From: Aestuariirhabdus sp049985285
GTDB lineage: Bacteria; Pseudomonadota; Gammaproteobacteria; Pseudomonadales; Aestuariirhabdaceae
Assembly: GCF_049985285.1 (NCBI RefSeq)
Contig: NZ_JBNIEU010000002.1
Coordinates: 1,054,001-1,118,000 of the forward strand
Length of the DNA: 64,000 bases
Reading direction: 5' to 3'
Positions 61,365 through 64,000 of this stretch are shown here, in pieces. The translations under genes were made by a program, and so were the position numbers. Within the stretch, counting starts at the first letter, position 1. The number at the start of each line of letters is the position of its first letter. Under the pieces are notes generated by a model. That model had not been told where the DNA came from. It searched no databases and saw only the letters and a list, made by a program, of their open reading frames with translations.

Positions 61365-62066
61365 ATGCAGTATCGATCGGTGGTGGTTCTGACCGGGGCG
61401 GGTATCTCTGCGGAGTCGGGGATTCGTACTTTTCGGGCGTCCGACGGCTTGTGGGAAGATCACCCTATTGAGGAGGTTGCTACCCCGCAAGGGTTTGCTG
61501 CTAATCCCGAGCTGGTGCAATCATTTTACAACCAGCGCCGTCAGCAGCTGTTGAGCGGGGAGGTGCTGCCTAACCCGGCTCATCTGGCGCTGGCGCAATT
61601 CGAGGCTAAATTTGACGGAGAGTTTTTGCTGGTCACCCAAAATGTTGACGACCTGCACGAGCGTGCCGGAAGTCGTGCGCTGTTGCATATGCATGGAGAA
61701 TTACTTAAGGCGCGGTGTCAGCATAGTGGGCGGGTGCGAGAGCAGACAACGGCGCTGGCCGTTGATGAGTGCTGTGATTGCTGTGGGGAGAAAGGAACAC
61801 TGCGGCCCCACATCGTTTGGTTCAATGAAATGCCGTTTTATATGGAGGAGATCTATAACGCTTTGGAGCGCTGTGACCTCTTCGTTGCGATCGGCACTTC
61901 GGGCAATGTCTATCCCGCGGCGGGTTTTTTTGATGAGGCCCAGCGTCACGGAGCCCATACCGTGGAGCTTAATCTGGAGCCATCGAAAGTAGCCAGCGGC
62001 TTTGCCGAGCGTCGAAATGGGCCTGCTAGTGAGTTGGTACCGGAGTTTTTTTCACGCCTCGCCTAA
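61365..62066 (+). CDS. cobB: Sir2-family NAD-dependent protein deacylase
   Basis: A 233-residue sirtuin of the bacterial CobB type. It has the NAD-binding GAGISAESGIRTFR (about residues 11-24), TQNVDDLHERAG, the catalytic His in HMHGELL, and the zinc Cys cluster (ARCQHSG and DECCDCCG). The Tyr-x-x-Arg pair in FYNQRRQQL marks the class III group that also removes succinyl and malonyl groups. ATG 61365 follows the pump stop by two bases, so it is translated from the same message. The link between pump and sirtuin is not obvious and may be incidental. Confidence 0.93.
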   Translation: MQYRSVVVLTGAGISAESGIRTFRASDGLWEDHPIEEVATPQGFAANPELVQSFYNQRRQQLLSGEVLPNPAHLALAQFEAKFDGEFLLVTQNVDDLHERAGSRALLHMHGELLKARCQHSGRVREQTTALAVDECCDCCGEKGTLRPHIVWFNEMPFYMEEIYNALERCDLFVAIGTSGNVYPAAGFFDEAQRHGAHTVELNLEPSKVASGFAERRNGPASELVPEFFSRLA

Positions 62067-62128
62067 AGGCCCCGGGAAACGTCGTTGTTTAAAAATTGAG
62101 CGTCTGGGGTGATTGTTCTGACTACGGT

Positions 62129-62155
62129 TTGCCTTTGAATGGGAGTTGTTATAGA
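62129..62155 (+). promoter_or_regulatory. Possible promoter for the tRNA-Ser region
   Basis: TTGCCT at 62129-62134 and TATAGA at 62150-62155, 15 bases apart, lie about 52 bases before the tRNA-Ser fragment at 62208. Spacing is short of ideal. It could be the original tRNA promoter. Motif match only. Confidence 0.3.
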
Positions 62156-62207
62156 GTAGCGCCCGCTGTTGTCGGAGCACTCGTAGCTGTTCCCGCGACG
62201 GCCCTGT

Positions 62208-62229
62208 GGTGAGGTGTCCGAGTGGCTGA
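62208..62229 (+). pseudogene. 5' fragment of tRNA-Ser
   Basis: These 22 bases are identical to the first 22 of the intact tRNA-Ser at 62343 (acceptor strand and D-arm start). After them the sequence departs completely and no anticodon or T-arm follows. The 113 bases between fragment and intact gene contain a CAGGAG-TGCG-CTCCTG hairpin at 62287-62302 and no gene. The 22-base direct repeat could be a recombination or insertion scar. Confidence 0.75.
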
Positions 62230-62342
62230 CTCGATGGTTTTCAGAGAGATCGGCAGCAAAGCTGACGACCCGCCAGGGCGAGCACGCAGGAGTGCGCTCC
62301 TGAATTGATTAGAGATCAGTTAAAGCGCACAGATTAAAATTT

Positions 62343-62430
62343 GGTGAGGTGTCCGAGTGGCTGAAGGAGCACGCCTGGAAAGTGTGTGTACGGCAACGTA
62401 CCGAGGGTTCGAATCCCTCCCTCACCGCCA
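62343..62430 (+). tRNA. serX: tRNA-Ser (GGA)
   Basis: An 88-base class II tRNA with encoded CCA end. Acceptor strands GGTGAGG and CCTCACC pair, followed by discriminator G. The anticodon loop CTGGAAA gives GGA at 62377-62379. A long variable arm (GTACGGCAACGTAC-type) and the T-arm GGGTTCGAATCCC are present. It decodes UCC/UCU serine codons and is almost identical to the enterobacterial serX/serW product. A strong terminator follows at once. Confidence 0.97.
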
Positions 62431-62440
62431 TATTAAACAA

Positions 62441-62470
62441 AAATGCCCGGCCTTGTGCCGGGCATTTTTG
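62441..62470 (+). terminator. Rho-independent terminator of tRNA-Ser
   Basis: AAATGCCCGGC pairs with GCCGGGCATTT around a CTTGT loop and is followed by TTG TTT, beginning 11 bases after the tRNA CCA end. Its downstream half (from GTGCCGGGC) is repeated at 62635 and 62815 as the start of the 180-bp repeat. Confidence 0.85.
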
Positions 62471-62866
62471 TTTATGGTGTTAGGGCAGGCAAGAGAAGCC
62501 TCGCGGTTCGACCAATGCAGCGCATTGGAAACGAGCCACGGTAGTGGCGAAGCCCCGCAGGGGGCAATACAGCCTTAGGGCTGTATTGATTCATCCCTCC
62601 CAACGATACCTCCAAAATGCCGTTCCCCTGTATTGTGCCGGGCATTTTTGTTTATGGTGTTAGGGCGGGTCAGAGAAGCCTCGCGGTTCGACCAATGCAG
62701 CGCATTGGAAACGAGCCACGGTAGTGGCGAAGCCCCGCAGGGGGCAATACAGCCTTAGGGCTGTATTGATTCATCCCTCCCAACGATACCTCCAAAATGC
62801 CGTTTCCCTGTATCGTGCCGGGCATTTTTGTTTATGGTGTTAGGGAAGGTAAGACAAGCCTCGCGG
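62455..62866. repeat. 180-bp hairpin-rich tandem repeat, 2.3 copies
   Basis: Units begin at 62455, 62635 and 62815 (the last partial, ending in CCTCGCGG at 62866), exactly 180 bases apart with few differences. In unit 1 three perfect inverted pairs are visible: CCAATGC/GCATTGG (62512-62528), GCCAC/GTGGC (62535-62548), and CAATACAGCC/GGCTGTATTG around TTAG (62565-62588). Each unit ends with TTCATCCCTCCC, reminiscent of the tRNA-Ser T-arm/acceptor, so the array may derive from decayed tRNA plus terminator copies. No open frame of interest lies wholly inside. Confidence 0.88.
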
Positions 62867-63159
62867 CTATCGATAACCTTGAAGAAGTCGCTTTCGAAGG
62901 CAAGGTGATTGTCCATCTACCCCACGATCCTGATTGGGGGGAAGGGTCGGGTCTTACGAGTGCAGTACTAACCGACCCCACATGGCTTGATCTTTGTGTT
63001 GTTGCCAACGACTTCATCGACATTGCTGATGACCGCCTTGGGACGGATTTAAAGGATACGGTAATTACTGGTGTCACCGATGGCATCACGTATGTGGCAA
63101 TGGTGTTCAGTCGTGTGATCCATGTGAAGCCCAGGCGATACCTCGGTATCACGGCATAA
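62797..63159 (+). CDS. Hypothetical protein, probably 5'-truncated by the repeat
   Basis: An open frame of 120 codons that I do not recognise. Its first ~23 codons lie in the 180-bp repeat and read as non-natural sequence (PGIFVYGVREGK). From about 62868 onward the composition looks protein-like (NLEEVAFEGKVIVHLPHDPD ... WLDLCVVANDFIDIADDRLG ... VIHVKPRRYLGITA). The original start has probably been lost at the repeat junction. It lies 37 bases before an RHH-type antitoxin gene, so it may have been part of a small operon. No function is proposed. Confidence 0.4.
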   Translation: MPFPCIVPGIFVYGVREGKTSLAAIDNLEEVAFEGKVIVHLPHDPDWGEGSGLTSAVLTDPTWLDLCVVANDFIDIADDRLGTDLKDTVITGVTDGITYVAMVFSRVIHVKPRRYLGITA

Positions 63160-63196
63160 ATACTCCAGACATAGCCCCTACGACCGGAGTATCACC

Positions 63197-63403
63197 ATGG
63201 CAGCAACACAAATCACCAAGAAAACGTTTTCAATGCCGATCCATATTGCCGACCGGCTGGACGAAGCTGCTCGGCATATCGGGTACAGCCAATCGAATAT
63301 GGTCGTACAGCAATATCTGGCCGATGCACGATTACACCTAAGTCTCGTCGCAGAAAGTCTTCTTCGTAGGTGGTTTCAAATAAGTCTTGCTCTTCCATGC
63401 TAA
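63197..63403 (+). pseudogene. RHH/CopG-type antitoxin-like gene, 3' end apparently lost
   Basis: Starting at ATG 63197 with GGAG upstream, the product begins MAATQITKKTFSMPIHIADR and LDEAARHIGYSQSNMVVQQY, a ribbon-helix-helix pattern typical of small antitoxins. After about residue 45 it reads LLRRWFQISLALPC, which is antisense to another gene start on the minus strand (63398). The DNA seems to join two truncated genes tail to tail near 63320-63345. No toxin gene follows. Confidence 0.5.
63330..63398 (-). pseudogene. 5' fragment of a gene downstream of fic
   Basis: On the minus strand, ATG 63398 has AAGGGA six bases upstream, a strong ribosome site, and reads MEEQDLFETTYEEDFLRRDL before running into sequence antisense to the antitoxin-like gene. 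It starts 13 bases after the fic stop. It looks like the first ~20-25 codons of a gene whose remainder was removed by the same junction. The family is not recognisable. Confidence 0.35.
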
Positions 63404-63410
63404 TCCCTTA

Positions 63411-64000
63411 TCAAGAACTCATTAATTTATAGGGCTGGACTTCGTTACTATCCCCGGTGATTAACCGGACTAACTTCGGATGAATAAACAGCCGTTCTCT
63501 ACCTACCTGCTGTTCCGTTAACACCCCGACACTTACCAGCTTCTTCAAATACTCAGAAGCCGTCTGCCGTTTAGCTATATCCGCTTCCACCAAATTACTG
63601 ATACGGCAATAAGGCTGCTCGAAAATAACGTCTATTAGTTCGCGGCTATAAATCTTTGGCAGCTGTTCTCGCACGTAATCGGCGGTATGGTCGGCCAGAT
63701 CACGGATGCTAATAATTTTCTGTGTTGTCCATTGGGCCGTGCTTTCGACCGCTTCAAGCATATACAGCAACCAGGCCTCCCAGGCCTGCTCGCGGGTCAC
63801 GGCCAGAAGGCCGCTATAGTACAGGCCTTTGTTGGCTATGATGTAACGGCTTAAGTACAAGATCGGCAGGGTCAGTAATTCCTCCTGTACCAAGTACAGA
63901 ATGTTTAAGATTCTACCCGTGCGGCCATTACCATCAGTAAAGGGATGAATCGCCTCAAATTGATAGTGCATCACGGCCATGCGAATCAGCGGGTCTAATT
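63411..64000 (-). CDS. Fic-family protein, C-terminal part (5' end outside window)
   Basis: The minus-strand frame is open to the end of the window and reads LDPLIRMAVMHYQFEAIHPF then TDGNGRTGRILNILYLVQEE, which includes the complete Fic active-site motif HPFTDGNGRTGR. Fic enzymes transfer AMP (or another group) from a nucleotide to a protein hydroxyl. After the Fic core comes a helical region and a winged-helix-like domain (EQPYCRISNLVEADIAKRQT ... LVSVGVLTEQQVGRERLFIH), as in the common two-domain chromosomal Fic proteins. ATG 63980 is internal, not the start. An inhibitory helix, if present, would lie in the missing N-terminal part. Confidence 0.92.
   Translation of the reverse strand, partial: LDPLIRMAVMHYQFEAIHPFTDGNGRTGRILNILYLVQEELLTLPILYLSRYIIANKGLYYSGLLAVTREQAWEAWLLYMLEAVESTAQWTTQKIISIRDLADHTADYVREQLPKIYSRELIDVIFEQPYCRISNLVEADIAKRQTASEYLKKLVSVGVLTEQQVGRERLFIHPKLVRLITGDSNEVQPYKLMSS

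Noticed and set aside
62455..62866. CRISPR array or integrase attachment sites
   Set aside because: The repeats are head-to-tail 180-bp units without variable spacers, and no integrase gene is visible within the window.

Overview
The window reads as chromosome of a marine-type gammaproteobacterium related to Pseudomonadales/Oceanospirillales. Supporting signs are a FabY-like ketoacyl synthase, a cobN plus chlI/chlD-type cobaltochelatase with CbtAB cobalt uptake, a GlxA-type AraC regulator, a hybrid peroxiredoxin-glutaredoxin, and a tRNA-Ser(GGA) almost identical to the enterobacterial gene. No species is claimed. The first ~8 kb is visibly AT-richer than the rest, as is usual for surface-polysaccharide loci.

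Region 1 (1-13,200): a surface glycan cluster. It holds three GT4 glycosyltransferases, an AsnB-type amidotransferase, a PglD/NeuD-like acetyltransferase, a PAPS-type sulfotransferase, a Wzx-like flippase, a PglC-like initiating phosphoglycosyltransferase, a PglE-like aminotransferase and a PglF/WbpM-like dehydratase. The PglC/D/E/F-type set suggests a diacetylbacillosamine-type first sugar. The sulfotransferase, together with the nearby APS kinase (cysC) and an SLC13 transporter that may carry sulfate (13,881), suggests a sulfated glycan. An H-NS-like protein lies between dehydratase and cysC. A 126-bp tandem repeat plus 40-bp REP-like units fills 13,281-13,853. A vapBC module follows.

Region 2 (16,500-30,650): a type I secretion locus. 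It has an HlyB-like ABC exporter, an HlyD-like adaptor, a small membrane protein, two exported paralogues of unknown family, and a 2,423-residue RTX protein with an N-terminal class 3 lipase domain. Between the paralogues lies a 20-codon remnant of a second lipase gene. The unit [exported partner + lipase] was therefore once duplicated, and one lipase has been deleted. The pattern recalls effector plus cognate/orphan immunity loci. It is the best candidate here for an undescribed system.

Region 3 (30,660-33,600): a DMT transporter, a twin 49-bp hairpin repeat, an OmpA-family protein, and DUF2244 and DUF503 proteins.

Region 4 (33,630-52,080): a cobalamin locus. cobN, cobW, cobM, cobJ, a short cbiG, cobI, cobL, cobH, cbiX, cobK and cbiD lie on the minus strand, with cobB on the plus strand. 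A riboswitch-led minus-strand operon cbtB-cbtA-chlI/chlD-cobO follows. The chlI/chlD gene has an A10 run at which the chelatase AAA+ frame stops and the VWA frame continues at -1, which fits programmed frameshifting making two subunits from one gene. Early (CbiX) and late (CobN) cobalt chelatases occur together, and no cobG is seen.

Region 5 (52,190-62,070): a GlxA-like regulator, FabY-like synthase, CBS protein, peroxiredoxin-glutaredoxin, an RND adaptor/permease pair and a sirtuin. Region 6 (62,100-64,000) is an accessory junction: a promoter-like motif, a 5' tRNA-Ser fragment, an intact tRNA-Ser, 180-bp hairpin-rich tandem repeats, truncated small genes including an RHH antitoxin, and the C-terminal part of a Fic protein running off the end.
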